64,000 nt of DNA, taken from contig JAPOZM010000069.1 in the NCBI GenBank assembly GCA_026706075.1, positions 1 to 64,000 of the forward strand, in the 5' to 3' direction. The translations under genes were made by a program, and so were the position numbers. The notes beneath the pieces are model-generated. The model saw nothing but the letters and a program-made list of their open reading frames with translations, had not been told where the DNA came from and ran no database searches. Source of the DNA: Gemmatimonadaceae bacterium. Its GTDB lineage: Bacteria; Latescibacterota; UBA2968; UBA8231. Below, in pieces: positions 8,445-16,712 of this stretch. The stretch's first letter is position 1, and every line of letters starts with the position of its first letter.

Positions 8445-9188
8445 CTACTCCGTCCAGGTCTCGCCGCCGTCGGAGGAACGCCGCGTCGTCTGCCTCCACA
8501 GGCGGAAGTCCCGGCCCTTGATGCGCCGGATGTCGGCCACCTCGGCGACGGCCTGCTCCACGCCGACCTCGCCGGAGCCGTCGGGGCGGTTGGTCTCGAC
8601 GCGCAGGCTCTCGAACTCCACGTCCTCGCGGAGCAGGTCCCAGACCGCGTGCTGCACCCGCATCTGGCGCCGTTCCAGGGCCTCGCGCTCGAGGTCGCGG
8701 ACCCGGAATCGGACCTGCACCTGGCCCATGTCCGGATCGAGGCGCATGCCGTAGAAGCGCCCGAAGCCGTCCTCGATCAGGTCGCGCACGTCGTCGAGAT
8801 GCAGGGCCAGGGCGGTGCGCGGTTTGCGCGTCGCCTCGTCGTCCTCCTCTTCCTCCTCGCGGCTCCCGGCGGCCCTTTCCTCCTCCCTCGGCCGGTCGCG
8901 GTAGCCCTCGAGGGAGGGCCCCCAGATCCAGGCTTCGATGCGGAACTTCACCCATTTGCCGTCGCGGGCCACCTCCTCGACCTGGGCGCCTTCGAGGAGG
9001 GTGCCGATCTGCCGGCCCTCGGGGTCGGCGCGGATGTTCTCGGAGGGCTTCTCCACCTCGAAGGTGCGCGAGGCGTAGAGCTGCACGGCGCCGGCGCCGG
9101 TGAGGCCGCCGGCCAGCAGGGCGAGCAGAACGGGCAGGGGGACGAGGAGGCGCCGCGAAGGGCGCCGGGAGCTCTGGTCTGGTTTCAT
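8445..9188 (-). CDS. membrane-anchored SH3-like domain protein of unknown function
   Basis: A 247-residue protein not assignable to a named gene. The basic N terminus and the hydrophobic helix at about 14-36 form an uncleaved anchor or signal. Residues about 42-85 resemble a bacterial SH3 domain (ASRTFEVEKPSENIRADP, then VEEVARDGKWVKFRIEAWIWG). A charged acidic linker (EEEEEDDEATRK) leads to a C-terminal alpha/beta region of about 120 residues rich in Arg and Glu. SH3-type folds in exported proteins often bind peptidoglycan or peptides, but nothing here fixes the role. It has its own good promoter and is convergent with the CBM9-like gene. Confidence 0.7.
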   Translation of the reverse strand: MKPDQSSRRPSRRLLVPLPVLLALLAGGLTGAGAVQLYASRTFEVEKPSENIRADPEGRQIGTLLEGAQVEEVARDGKWVKFRIEAWIWGPSLEGYRDRPREEERAAGSREEEEEDDEATRKPRTALALHLDDVRDLIEDGFGRFYGMRLDPDMGQVQVRFRVRDLEREALERRQMRVQHAVWDLLREDVEFESLRVETNRPDGSGEVGVEQAVAEVADIRRIKGRDFRLWRQTTRRSSDGGETWTE

Positions 9189-9266
9189 GGCAGCGGAGGG
9201 GGCCGGTGAGGCCCGCGGGCGTTCGGAGAGATGTTGCGGCGGTGCGCGGGGTTGCGTCGGCAGGCT

Positions 9267-9295
9267 AGCTTACCCGGGACCCGACGCAGTGTCAA
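9267..9295 (-). promoter_or_regulatory. sigma-70-type promoter for the SH3-like gene
   Basis: On the minus strand TTGACA (9290-9295) and TAAGCT (9267-9272) are separated by exactly 17 bases. The -35 is perfect and the -10 matches at 4/6. Transcription would start near 9260, giving a leader of about 70 bases. Confidence 0.6.
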
Positions 9296-9321
9296 GATGA
9301 CAGGCCCGGCCGCGGGGATCG

Positions 9322-9350
9322 TTGAGCCGGCCGGTGAACTTCCCCATATT
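9322..9350 (+). promoter_or_regulatory. weak candidate promoter for the DUF6785-like gene
   Basis: TTGAGC (9322-9327), 17 bases, then CATATT (9345-9350), a rare AT-rich stretch in this interval. Each box matches 4/6. The leader to the ATG at 9455 would be about 100 bases. Confidence 0.3.
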
Positions 9351-9454
9351 CCCGGCCGGCGCCGAGCCGCCCCCCGGGCTTCTTTCCCGCCCCCCGGGGT
9401 CGGCGGGCTTTGGCAGGACGGGCGCCACCGACTCCCTCACAAGGCCCTTCCACG

Positions 9455-11404
9455 ATGACCGATCCCGCGGCGCGCGGCTCCGGTGTCACCTTGCGGTCCC
9501 TGCTCACCGGCGTCGTCCTGTCGGTCTGCATCAGCACCGGCGCGCCGTACGGGAACATGGTGCTGCGCGGGTCGTACATGGCCCTCGACTTCTCCACCGC
9601 CGCGGCCATCTTCGTGTTCTTCCTCCTCGTCTTCCTGGTGCACACCGGGCTCGGGCTGATCGACCGGCGCCTGGCCTTCCGGCCGGAGGAGCTGGTGGTG
9701 GTCTACATCATGGCCATCGTCGCCTGCTCGATCCCGACCATGGGCCTCACCGAGTACCTCCTGCCCATCATCAGCGGCGCCCACTACTACGCCACCCCGG
9801 AGAACGAGTGGGCGATCCTCGTCCATCCCTGGATCCCTTCGTGGATGGTCCCCCAGGACTTCACCGCCGTGAAGTACTTCTACGAGGGGTCGCCGCGGGG
9901 CCTCGGCATTCTCTGGGAGGCGTGGATCACCCCCCTGCTGGCCTGGGTGCCCCTGATCCTCGGCATCTACTTCTCGATGGTCTGCCTCATCGTCGTTCTG
10001 AGAAAGCAGTGGATCGTGCGCGAGCGCCTCGCCTTCCCCCTGGTGCAGGTGCCCCTGGCCATGATCGAGGAGGACGGCCGCGGGCGCGCCCTCAAGCCGT
10101 TCTTCCGCAGCTGGCTCATGTGGACGGGGTTCCTCGTCCCCGTCGTCGTCGGCACCATGAAGGCGCTGCACAACTACTACAACTTCATACCCACCGTCGT
10201 CACCCAGACCTCGATCCCCCTGTTCCGCAACACCGCCAGCCTGTCGATCGCCCTGAGCTTCCCCATGCTCGGCTTCAGCTACCTGGTCAACACCGAGATC
10301 GCCTTCTCCATCTGGTTCTTCAGCCTCCTGGCCCGCGCCCAGGAGGGCGTCTTTGGAGTGCTCGGCGTCTCCTCCCCCGAGAGGCTGTGGTACGCCCCGC
10401 CCGAGCCGATCGTCGCCCACCAGGGCATGGGCGCCTTCGTCGTCATGGTGCTCTTCGGCCTGTGGACGGCCCGCGAGCACCTGCGCGACGTCCTGCGCAA
10501 GGCCCTGAGGGGAGACGCGGACGTGGACGACAGCGACGAGATCCTCTCCTACCGCACCGCCGTGCTCGGGTTCTGCGGGGTCAACGCGCTCACCGGCTGG
10601 TGGCTGTGGATGGCGGGCATGGCCCTGTGGGCGGTGCCCGTCTACCTCGGGGTGATGTACCTCGTCTTCCTCGCCATCACGCGCATCGTCGCCGAGGGCG
10701 GCGTGGCCGCGGCCCGGGCGCCGCTGATCCCCTCCGACTTCATGCACTCCAGCTTCGGCAACACCGTCCTCGGCCCGCAGACGCTCACCGCCCTCGGCTT
10801 CACCTACGTCTGGGCCGCCGACGTGCGCACCTTCGTCATGGCCTCGGCGGCCAACGGCCTGCGCCTGGCCGAGGACCAGCTCGCCCGCCGCAAGCGGGCC
10901 CTGTTCTGGGCGATCGCCCTGGCGGTGGTGGCCAGCATCGCCGCGTCGATCTGGGCGGTGATGTACATGAGCTACGCCTACGGCGGCATCAACCTGAACA
11001 GCTGGTTCTTCGGCCCCACCGGGGGGCCCGCCTATCCCTTCAACTTCATCACCCACCAGATGAACAACCCCGACGGCCCCGACGGCGTCGGCTGGCTCTC
11101 CACCGGCATCGGCGGCGCCGTCATGGCCGGCCTGATGTTCGCCCGCCACCACTTCCTGTGGTGGCCCCTGCACCCCCTCGGCTTCGCCGTGAGCACCATC
11201 TCCATGACCAACTACCTGACCCTGTCGGTCTTCCTCGCCTGGCTGATCAAGTCGGTCATCCTCAAGTACGGGGGACCCGGCCTGTTCTACCGGGCGCGGC
11301 CCTTCTTCCTCGGCCTCATCCTCGGCCAGTTCTTCATCGCCGGCCTGTGGCTGGTCATCGACTGGCTCTCCGGGATGACGGACAACAACATCTACTGGGT
11401 CTAG
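9455..11404 (+). CDS. large polytopic membrane protein, DUF6785/DUF6784-like
   Basis: A 649-residue inner-membrane protein with roughly 12-14 hydrophobic helices spread over its whole length. The sequence style (GVVLSVCISTGAPYGNMVLRG at the start, RIVAEGGVAAARAPL in the centre, PLGFAVSTI near the end) matches large uncharacterised membrane proteins of Planctomycetes, Verrucomicrobia and Latescibacteria annotated DUF6785/DUF6784; I recall this rather than having searched it. It has a transporter-like look. The following nucleoside hydrolase and HAD phosphatase genes make nucleoside or sugar uptake a reasonable guess only. The ATG at 9455 is preferred over an in-frame codon 15 positions upstream because the hydrophobic segments follow it directly. 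Confidence 0.75.
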   Translation: MTDPAARGSGVTLRSLLTGVVLSVCISTGAPYGNMVLRGSYMALDFSTAAAIFVFFLLVFLVHTGLGLIDRRLAFRPEELVVVYIMAIVACSIPTMGLTEYLLPIISGAHYYATPENEWAILVHPWIPSWMVPQDFTAVKYFYEGSPRGLGILWEAWITPLLAWVPLILGIYFSMVCLIVVLRKQWIVRERLAFPLVQVPLAMIEEDGRGRALKPFFRSWLMWTGFLVPVVVGTMKALHNYYNFIPTVVTQTSIPLFRNTASLSIALSFPMLGFSYLVNTEIAFSIWFFSLLARAQEGVFGVLGVSSPERLWYAPPEPIVAHQGMGAFVVMVLFGLWTAREHLRDVLRKALRGDADVDDSDEILSYRTAVLGFCGVNALTGWWLWMAGMALWAVPVYLGVMYLVFLAITRIVAEGGVAAARAPLIPSDFMHSSFGNTVLGPQTLTALGFTYVWAADVRTFVMASAANGLRLAEDQLARRKRALFWAIALAVVASIAASIWAVMYMSYAYGGINLNSWFFGPTGGPAYPFNFITHQMNNPDGPDGVGWLSTGIGGAVMAGLMFARHHFLWWPLHPLGFAVSTISMTNYLTLSVFLAWLIKSVILKYGGPGLFYRARPFFLGLILGQFFIAGLWLVIDWLSGMTDNNIYWV

Positions 11405-11424
11405 ACGAAAAAGCGAGAATCGGG

Positions 11425-12339
11425 ATGGACGTGAAAGTGGTGATCGACTGCGATCCAGGTCTCGACGACGCCGTCGCCCTGATCCTGGCCCACCGCCACG
11501 CCGAGGTGATCGGCATCACCACGGTCAGCGGCAACGCGCCGCTGAAGGCGACCACGGCCAACGCCCTCCTCGTGACCGCCCTCCTCGGGGCCGACACCCC
11601 CGTCCACGCCGGCGCCGCCCGTCCCCTGGCCGGCGAGCCGGTCCACGCCTCCGAGGTCCACGGCGAGTCGGGCCTGGGCGGTGCCGCCCCCGTCGAGCAC
11701 GAGCGGGTCCCGGCCAGCGACGACGCCGTCACCTTCCTTCTCGAAGCCGCCGGTGAGGGCGTGTGGGTCCTCGCCCTCGGTCCGCTGACCAACCTCGCCC
11801 TCGCCATCGAGCGCGATCCGACCTGGCCGCGGCGCATCGCCGGCCTCTCCCTCATGGGCGGCGGCATTGGCCCGGGCAACTCCACCGCGGCGGCCGAGTT
11901 CAACGTCTTCGCCGATCCCGAGGCCGCGGCGCGGGTCTTCGAGTCGGGCGCCGATCTAACCATGTGCGGCCTGAACCTCACCCGACAGCTGCGCACCGGA
12001 GACGCCTTCACCGCGCGCCTTCACGGCCTCGACTCACCCGCGGCGCGCTTTGCGGTTCCGGCCTTCGACTTCCTCCACGGCCGGGTGGAGGCCCTCACCG
12101 GACGCCGCAGCGCCGCCCTGCACGACCCCTGCGCCGTCCTGGCGGTGACCCATCCGGAGCTGCTGGTGACGCGGCCGAGGCATGTCCGGGTCGAGCTGGA
12201 GGGTCGGCTGACGCGGGGCATGACCGTGGTCGACGAGCGCCCCCTGCGGCCAGCTCCCGAGGCCAACGCGAAGGTGGCGTACACCATCGACGCGGAGCGG
12301 GCCCTGGACCTGGTGGTGGAGGCCCTGGCCGCGGACTGA
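11425..12339 (+). CDS. nucleoside hydrolase, inosine-uridine preferring type
   Basis: Hydrolyses the N-glycosidic bond of nucleosides to base and ribose; cytosolic, Ca-dependent family. The 304 residues open with the defining aspartate cluster D8, D10, D14, D15 in DCDPGLDDAVAL. It also has WVLALGPLTNLALAIERDP, the EFNVFADPEAA motif that contacts ribose, and the C-terminal LHDPCAVLAV with the last metal-binding aspartate. Base specificity cannot be told. It sits 20 bases after the membrane protein and one base before the HAD gene, so the three probably form an uptake and salvage operon. Confidence 0.9.
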   Translation: MDVKVVIDCDPGLDDAVALILAHRHAEVIGITTVSGNAPLKATTANALLVTALLGADTPVHAGAARPLAGEPVHASEVHGESGLGGAAPVEHERVPASDDAVTFLLEAAGEGVWVLALGPLTNLALAIERDPTWPRRIAGLSLMGGGIGPGNSTAAAEFNVFADPEAAARVFESGADLTMCGLNLTRQLRTGDAFTARLHGLDSPAARFAVPAFDFLHGRVEALTGRRSAALHDPCAVLAVTHPELLVTRPRHVRVELEGRLTRGMTVVDERPLRPAPEANAKVAYTIDAERALDLVVEALAAD

Positions 12340-12340
12340 C

Positions 12341-12976
12341 ATGGAAGAAGCCCTGATCTGGGACTGCGACGGCGTCCTCGTCGACAGCGAGCCACTCAGC
12401 AACGCGGCCTGGCAGACCGTGCTCCTGCGCCGGGGCGTGCGAGCGACCTCGACCGACCTGGATCGCTTCACCGGCCGCTCCGACGACGCCGTCCTCGAGC
12501 ACTACCGCCGGGTCACCGGCGACCGCCTGGAGGGGATCCTCGAGGAGCGCGAAGCCGAGTTCGAGCGCCAGGCCCGCGGCGTCCTGACCACCTTCCCCGG
12601 TCTGCCGGAGTTGCTTGGACGATTGCATGGCCGGGGCCGCAGGATGGCCGTGGCCTCATCGGGACGCCTCCCGAGGATCCGGTTCTCGCTGGCGGAGACG
12701 GGCCTGGATCGGTACTTCGAGACCGTGTGCTCCGCCACCGAGGTGGAGCATGGCAAGCCGGCACCCGATCTCTTCCTGCTGGCGGCCCGGCGCCTGGGGG
12801 TGCCGCCGTCGCGCTGCGTCGTGATCGAGGACTCGGTGCCGGGGCTCCAGGCGGCGGTCGGTGCCGGCATGCGCGCCCTGGGGTTCACGTCGAGTCACCC
12901 GGCGCCGGTGCTGAGGGAGGCGGGGGCCGCGGAGACGTTTGATGACTATGGGCGGCTGGAGGGCCTGCTGGGCTGA
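12341..12976 (+). CDS. HAD-superfamily phosphatase / beta-phosphoglucomutase-like
   Basis: A 211-residue cytosolic HAD hydrolase of subfamily I. The nucleophile and acid are D8 and D10 in WDCDGVLVDSEP. Motif II is VASSGR, and the motif III/IV region is EHGKPAPDLFLLAARRLG followed by CVVIEDSVPGLQAA, with a helical cap after motif I. Relatives dephosphorylate sugar phosphates or isomerise them. Its position one base after the nucleoside hydrolase suggests handling of the released sugar, but this is inference. The ATG is at 12341. Confidence 0.87.
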   Translation: MEEALIWDCDGVLVDSEPLSNAAWQTVLLRRGVRATSTDLDRFTGRSDDAVLEHYRRVTGDRLEGILEEREAEFERQARGVLTTFPGLPELLGRLHGRGRRMAVASSGRLPRIRFSLAETGLDRYFETVCSATEVEHGKPAPDLFLLAARRLGVPPSRCVVIEDSVPGLQAAVGAGMRALGFTSSHPAPVLREAGAAETFDDYGRLEGLLG

Positions 12977-13007
12977 GGGGCTGCGGAGAGGCGGACGGCG
13001 GAGACTC

Positions 13008-13029
13008 CCGCGTGGCGCAGGCCACGCGG
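13008..13029. terminator. hairpin between convergent HAD and mcrC genes
   Basis: A perfect 9-bp inverted repeat (13008-13016 with 13021-13029, CCGCGTGGC stem) with a GCAG loop lies in the short convergent gap. There is no T-run, so an intrinsic terminator is plausible but not classical. Confidence 0.4.
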
Positions 13030-13114
13030 CGGTCGCCGACGCTGCAGACGCAATCGACCCGGGCAGGACCTGGGAGGCGGTGGAGTCCCTGGCGTCAGTT
13101 GACCGGGGAGCGCG

Positions 13115-14338
13115 TCAGGCCGCCCGGGCGACTCTCCGGGCTTTGTCGCGCAGGCGGCGGACCCTCCGGGCGAGGCCTCCGATGGAAGCCAGAACGTCCT
13201 CGATCTCCCCGGACAGATCGAGGGACACGACCTCCAACCGCTTCCCCGAGTGGCGAACCAGGTACTCCGCCGGCGCCGCCTCGCCCTGCGCGTAGATCAG
13301 CAGGCCGCCGGGCAGGTCGAGGGCGGTGGTGTAGGCCAGGAGCTGATAGAGGTCGGCGTTGGGGATCTCTCGCTCGCCGCTGATGTTCTTGTACTTCGCG
13401 TCGCCGACGAAGGTGCAGGTCCGGCCCTCCCACCACGAGAAGTCGGGCTTGAGCCGGATGTGCCCATCCTCGTCGAGGGTGACCCGGGGAGTCCGGTCAT
13501 CCGAGCGGAAGGTGAGCTCGGAGGCTCCGAGTTCCTCCCGCAGGGCCCGGGTCACGAAACCCTGGAACACCTTGTTCATGTCCATCAGGAAGCCGGGCGC
13601 GCGCAGGCCGCCCCGGTCGGTCTCGAAGGCTGTGTGCTGCAGGATGAGCCGTGACAGCGTGACAGCTTCTCGGTAGTGCTCGTTCAGCCGGTCGAACTGG
13701 ACGACCGGCACCTCCTTCGGTGGAAAGGAAACCCGCGATACGTTGTCGAGCATCGCGCCGACCCAGCGGAGTCCGGCGCGGGAAGGCGCGTGCCGAATCC
13801 GCATCTGGCCCAACAACACGGCCGCCGCCTTCACCAACTGGTTCGCCGGGATGTCCTCCGTGAACTCGTCGTACCGGACCTCCATCGGTAGTGGCCGATC
13901 GAACCTGCGCCGGAGCTGCTCCGCGACAAGGATTCGTCCCCGGACCGTGTGAAGCGCCTCCTCCTCGATCGGGTACCCGTGGAGCAGCCCGCGCGCGAAG
14001 GCCCGCCGGGCGGCGGAGACGAGGGCGGGGGCCAGCGTCTCGACCAGGGTATCCGCCTCCTCGAAGGCGAAGCGCTCCTCCCGCGGATCGATCTCTCCCA
14101 TCGCGTAGGAGCCGAGGAACAGGACCCGCGATATCTCCAGCTTGGGGCGGATGGATACCGAGAGATCGCCGAGCTCGAGGGCGCCGATGGTGGCGCCGGG
14201 CGTCAGGTACCAGGAGTCTTCTCCCGGAGCGGGCTCGATGGTGAGCGACGGTATCGCGCGGAGGGCGTCGCGCTCCGGCGAGGACAGCCGCACGGGGCCG
14301 CTTCGCGTGTGCTCCTGGAGGTCAAGGGTCCGCATCAT
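13115..14338 (-). CDS. mcrC: McrC-type restriction endonuclease subunit
   Basis: The nuclease partner of McrB in type IV restriction, cutting DNA that carries modified cytosine. The 407 residues have a variable N-terminal half and a C-terminal PD-(D/E)xK nuclease. Visible there are KPDFSWWEG (D299), VGDAKYKNIS (D313-x-K315) and DLYQLLAYTTALDLP. The start chosen is the ATG at 14336-14338, inside the end of mcrB. That overlap of 17 bases is normal for these pairs, and codons further upstream read poorly. It forms an operon with mcrB and lies in a defence cluster. Confidence 0.88.
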   Translation of the reverse strand: MMRTLDLQEHTRSGPVRLSSPERDALRAIPSLTIEPAPGEDSWYLTPGATIGALELGDLSVSIRPKLEISRVLFLGSYAMGEIDPREERFAFEEADTLVETLAPALVSAARRAFARGLLHGYPIEEEALHTVRGRILVAEQLRRRFDRPLPMEVRYDEFTEDIPANQLVKAAAVLLGQMRIRHAPSRAGLRWVGAMLDNVSRVSFPPKEVPVVQFDRLNEHYREAVTLSRLILQHTAFETDRGGLRAPGFLMDMNKVFQGFVTRALREELGASELTFRSDDRTPRVTLDEDGHIRLKPDFSWWEGRTCTFVGDAKYKNISGEREIPNADLYQLLAYTTALDLPGGLLIYAQGEAAPAEYLVRHSGKRLEVVSLDLSGEIEDVLASIGGLARRVRRLRDKARRVARAA

Positions 14339-15884
14339 CAGAGCCGGAACTCTCGGCGCCGATCTCTTCGGGGCCGCCTTCCGGGGCCGCACCCTCGACT
14401 TCACGCCGCAGCCTCTCCAGATCGAACTCGTCGATGCGGTCCGGCTGCCCGAAGAGCTGCTCCTCGATGTAGGGGCGGACGTTGTGCTGCCAGATCAGGC
14501 GGACCATCTCCTCGTCGAGCCCGTTGCGCATGAAGTAGCTCGGGCCGATGGCCCCCTGCTGGTCCTGCAGCTTCTCGTTGGCTTGGTCGACGAGGTCCGC
14601 GACCCACTCCATCCCGGGGGCGTTCTTGCTGAGCCAGCGCCTGAGCAGACCCTTGACCGGGGGCTCGCCGGGGTGGAACTCCACGAAGTGGAACCGCCGC
14701 CGCAGGGCGAGGTCGACCAGCGCTATGGAGCGGTCGGCGGTGTTCATGGTGCCGATGATGTGGAGATTCCAGGGCAGGGAGAAGGGCTCGTCGGAGTATT
14801 GGAGGCGCATCTCCTCGTCGCGGTACTCCAGCAGGAAATACAACTCGCCGAGAACCTTGGCGAGGTTGCCCCGGTTGATCTCGTCGATGACGAGGAAGTG
14901 CCTGGCATCCGGCTCTGCCCGAGCCCTCTCGGCCATGTCGAGCAGGGGTCCGTTACTCAGCTTGAAACCTGCCTGGCCCTCTCTCAGGGTTGGCCGGTAG
15001 CCTTGAACGAAGTCCTCGTAGGCGTACGACGGGTGGAACTGGACCAGCCGCACCCGCTCGGCCGATCCGGCCAGGCACGCCGCTATCTTCCGGGCAGCGT
15101 ATGTCTTGCCGGTGCCGGGCGGCCCCTGGAAGATCACTTGGCGCTTGTCGTTCAGGAGCTTTTCGATGACCTGAAGGGAGTCGGTGTCGAACAGCAGTGC
15201 CTCTGCCAGTTCTTCCAGGGACGCCACCGGCTCCTCGTCGGCAGCATCGGAGCTGTGCGGAGGGTCCTTCACCGGTTTTCCCGGCCCGGTCCACCACCAC
15301 ACGAGGCCTTGAGCGTCGTGACGGTTGGCGGGCCTGTCGAAGCCCAGTTCGCGAGCTCTGTGGACGAGTTGATCGAGAAAGTCGAGCGCATACTCGTATC
15401 TGTTTCCCGCATCCTTGGTACCGGGTGGGGGATGGCCTGTCTTGCGATAGGCCTTCCCGTGGAACGATCGCATCCTGAAAGGTGGATATTCCAGGCCCAA
15501 CGCCATCAGAAGGATCGAGACCGGTCTCAACGGGTTCCTTCGATCAGCCCCTACGTCTTCGGGTACCTGGTTGAGGAACGCTCGGATACGCTCGCCAGGG
15601 GCCATGTCGTCCTCTGCCCACAGCGTTCGCAAGGCATGCAAGGCGTCTTCCGGACGGGACTCGATCCACTGCAGGATTGCGTCTCTCGTGCGCTTCGTCA
15701 GTCGTTCGTCGAGCCCTTTCGCCACCAGTGAGGCCCACTCGTTGTCACCGGAGAGCACCGCCCGGCGTGCCTGGCGAAGGTTCTCGACTACCTCGGGGAT
15801 GTCCTGCTGCGCCTGGTCGAGCTTTCCGGACTCAATGAACCGTTGTGCCTTCTTGAGATACGCGTCCCGTAGCCTGTCTTCCAT
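14322..15884 (-). CDS. mcrB: McrB-type AAA+ GTPase of type IV restriction system
   Basis: The motor and recognition subunit of McrBC; it forms rings that translocate DNA and activates McrC. At 520 residues it has an N-terminal region (1-235) that would read the modified DNA and does not resemble the classical DUF3578 domain to my eye. The AAA+ core follows: Walker A GPPGTGKT (254-261), Walker B FLVIDEINRGN (from about 330), and the McrB signature MNTADRS (380-386) followed by RRRFHF. A C-terminal helical part ends in an acidic tail. The ATG is at 15882-15884. Target modification is unknown because the N-terminal reader is unassigned. Confidence 0.9.
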   Translation of the reverse strand: MEDRLRDAYLKKAQRFIESGKLDQAQQDIPEVVENLRQARRAVLSGDNEWASLVAKGLDERLTKRTRDAILQWIESRPEDALHALRTLWAEDDMAPGERIRAFLNQVPEDVGADRRNPLRPVSILLMALGLEYPPFRMRSFHGKAYRKTGHPPPGTKDAGNRYEYALDFLDQLVHRARELGFDRPANRHDAQGLVWWWTGPGKPVKDPPHSSDAADEEPVASLEELAEALLFDTDSLQVIEKLLNDKRQVIFQGPPGTGKTYAARKIAACLAGSAERVRLVQFHPSYAYEDFVQGYRPTLREGQAGFKLSNGPLLDMAERARAEPDARHFLVIDEINRGNLAKVLGELYFLLEYRDEEMRLQYSDEPFSLPWNLHIIGTMNTADRSIALVDLALRRRFHFVEFHPGEPPVKGLLRRWLSKNAPGMEWVADLVDQANEKLQDQQGAIGPSYFMRNGLDEEMVRLIWQHNVRPYIEEQLFGQPDRIDEFDLERLRREVEGAAPEGGPEEIGAESSGSDDADP

Positions 15885-15924
15885 GGTTTCCCTTCTGGTC
15901 AGCGATGCTCGAAGCCCTCTACTG

Positions 15925-16086
15925 CTACGTCAGGGGACTGATGGCTACACGGCCTCCCGTCACCACTTCCATTGTCAACTCGTAGCCGTGGAGCAGCGAC
16001 ATGCCAACCAGGGGACCACAGTCCACCTCGTCCACGGCAATCCGCCTCGGCCTGCCATCCCAGGTGACGCAACTCCGCTGCGACAC
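15925..16086 (-). pseudogene. C-terminal remnant of a retropepsin-like (clan AA) aspartic protease
   Basis: A 53-codon open stretch ending in TAG at 15925-15927. It reads as the last third of small bacterial clan AA aspartic proteases, with WDGRPRRIAVDEV, then GPLVGMSLLHGYELTMEVV and GGRVAISPL. The catalytic DTG loop and the N-terminal two thirds are missing. It lies in a different frame inside the 3' part of the preceding small gene. Such proteases usually sit immediately downstream of a small antitoxin-like gene like that one, so this looks like deletion across their junction. Confidence 0.6.
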
Positions 16087-16334
16087 CCGATGCGGCGGGC
16101 GTAGCGGGACCCCACCCGCCGGGTCCAGATCTGTGCATCAAGTACTCGTGCGAGGAGCCGATCGGATGCGGCCAGCTCGTCCTGGTCGATCTCATAGGCT
16201 CCCGTTTCGATGTCGATGACAACGAACTTCCCTTCGTCCTCGGATCCGACGTTGGGACTTACCTGCCGGTCGTAGATCTCATCGCCGCGACGGGCGAACT
16301 CCTGTTTGGTGTACCGCGGACTTGGTGCGCGCAT
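15975..16334 (-). CDS. small antitoxin-like protein with scrambled C-terminus
   Basis: A 119-residue reading frame. Residues about 8-80 (YTKQEFARRGDEIYDR, then GKFVVIDIETGAYEIDQDEL and AARVLDAQIW-like text) match a common small protein found with retropepsin-like or toxin partners. Normally it ends soon after the QIW motif. Here the frame runs on for about 35 residues of low-quality sequence through the protease remnant, showing that the natural stop was lost in a deletion. Whether it still makes a working protein is doubtful. The ATG is at 16332-16334; the gene lies between mcrB and another remnant. Confidence 0.55.
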   Translation of the reverse strand: MRAPSPRYTKQEFARRGDEIYDRQVSPNVGSEDEGKFVVIDIETGAYEIDQDELAASDRLLARVLDAQIWTRRVGSRYARRIGCRSGVASPGMAGRGGLPWTRWTVVPWLACRCSTATS

Positions 16335-16400
16335 TCTATCCCCCTCCCCTGGAGCGAGCAGACATGCCGAGGGCGACCTCGGAGGTACCCCGCCTCAGCG

Positions 16401-16712
16401 TCAACCGCAGGTAGTCCTCGTCGCCTCGAACTCCGGGTCGACGCCCGTGTGGGCGCGCATCAGGGGGATGATCTTGTTGCGCACCCCCATGCCCCGTGCA
16501 TCGGAATAGCTGTAGTCCCGCAGCGTCTCGGAGATGAGCAGATTGCGGGGCACCCGTTGGCTGGCGATCATCTTCTCGACGGTCATCCCGTTCTGCAGCG
16601 CGCCGGGGCTGAAGATCTCGTTGCGGTCCGAGTAGTGGACCACCTCGATCTCCTCGTACCGCGTCCAGTCGCGGTGGGTCAGGGTGCGGACTTCGCGCTC
16701 GACAGTGCTCAC
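16401..16712 (-). pseudogene. 3' fragment of a second RecG/AlbA_2-like regulator
   Basis: The 103 codons begin in the middle of the HATPase_c_4-like part of these proteins. HRDW followed by YSDRNEIFSPGALQNGMTVEKM, VPRNLLISETL and ARGMGVRNKIIPLM correspond to the region after the HRDY motif of the intact neighbour. The AlbA_2 domain and the winged-helix end are missing. Its GTG overlaps the TGA of the intact gene (GTGA), so it could still be translated by coupling. It probably derives from a duplicate or an independent insertion that was truncated. Confidence 0.6.
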
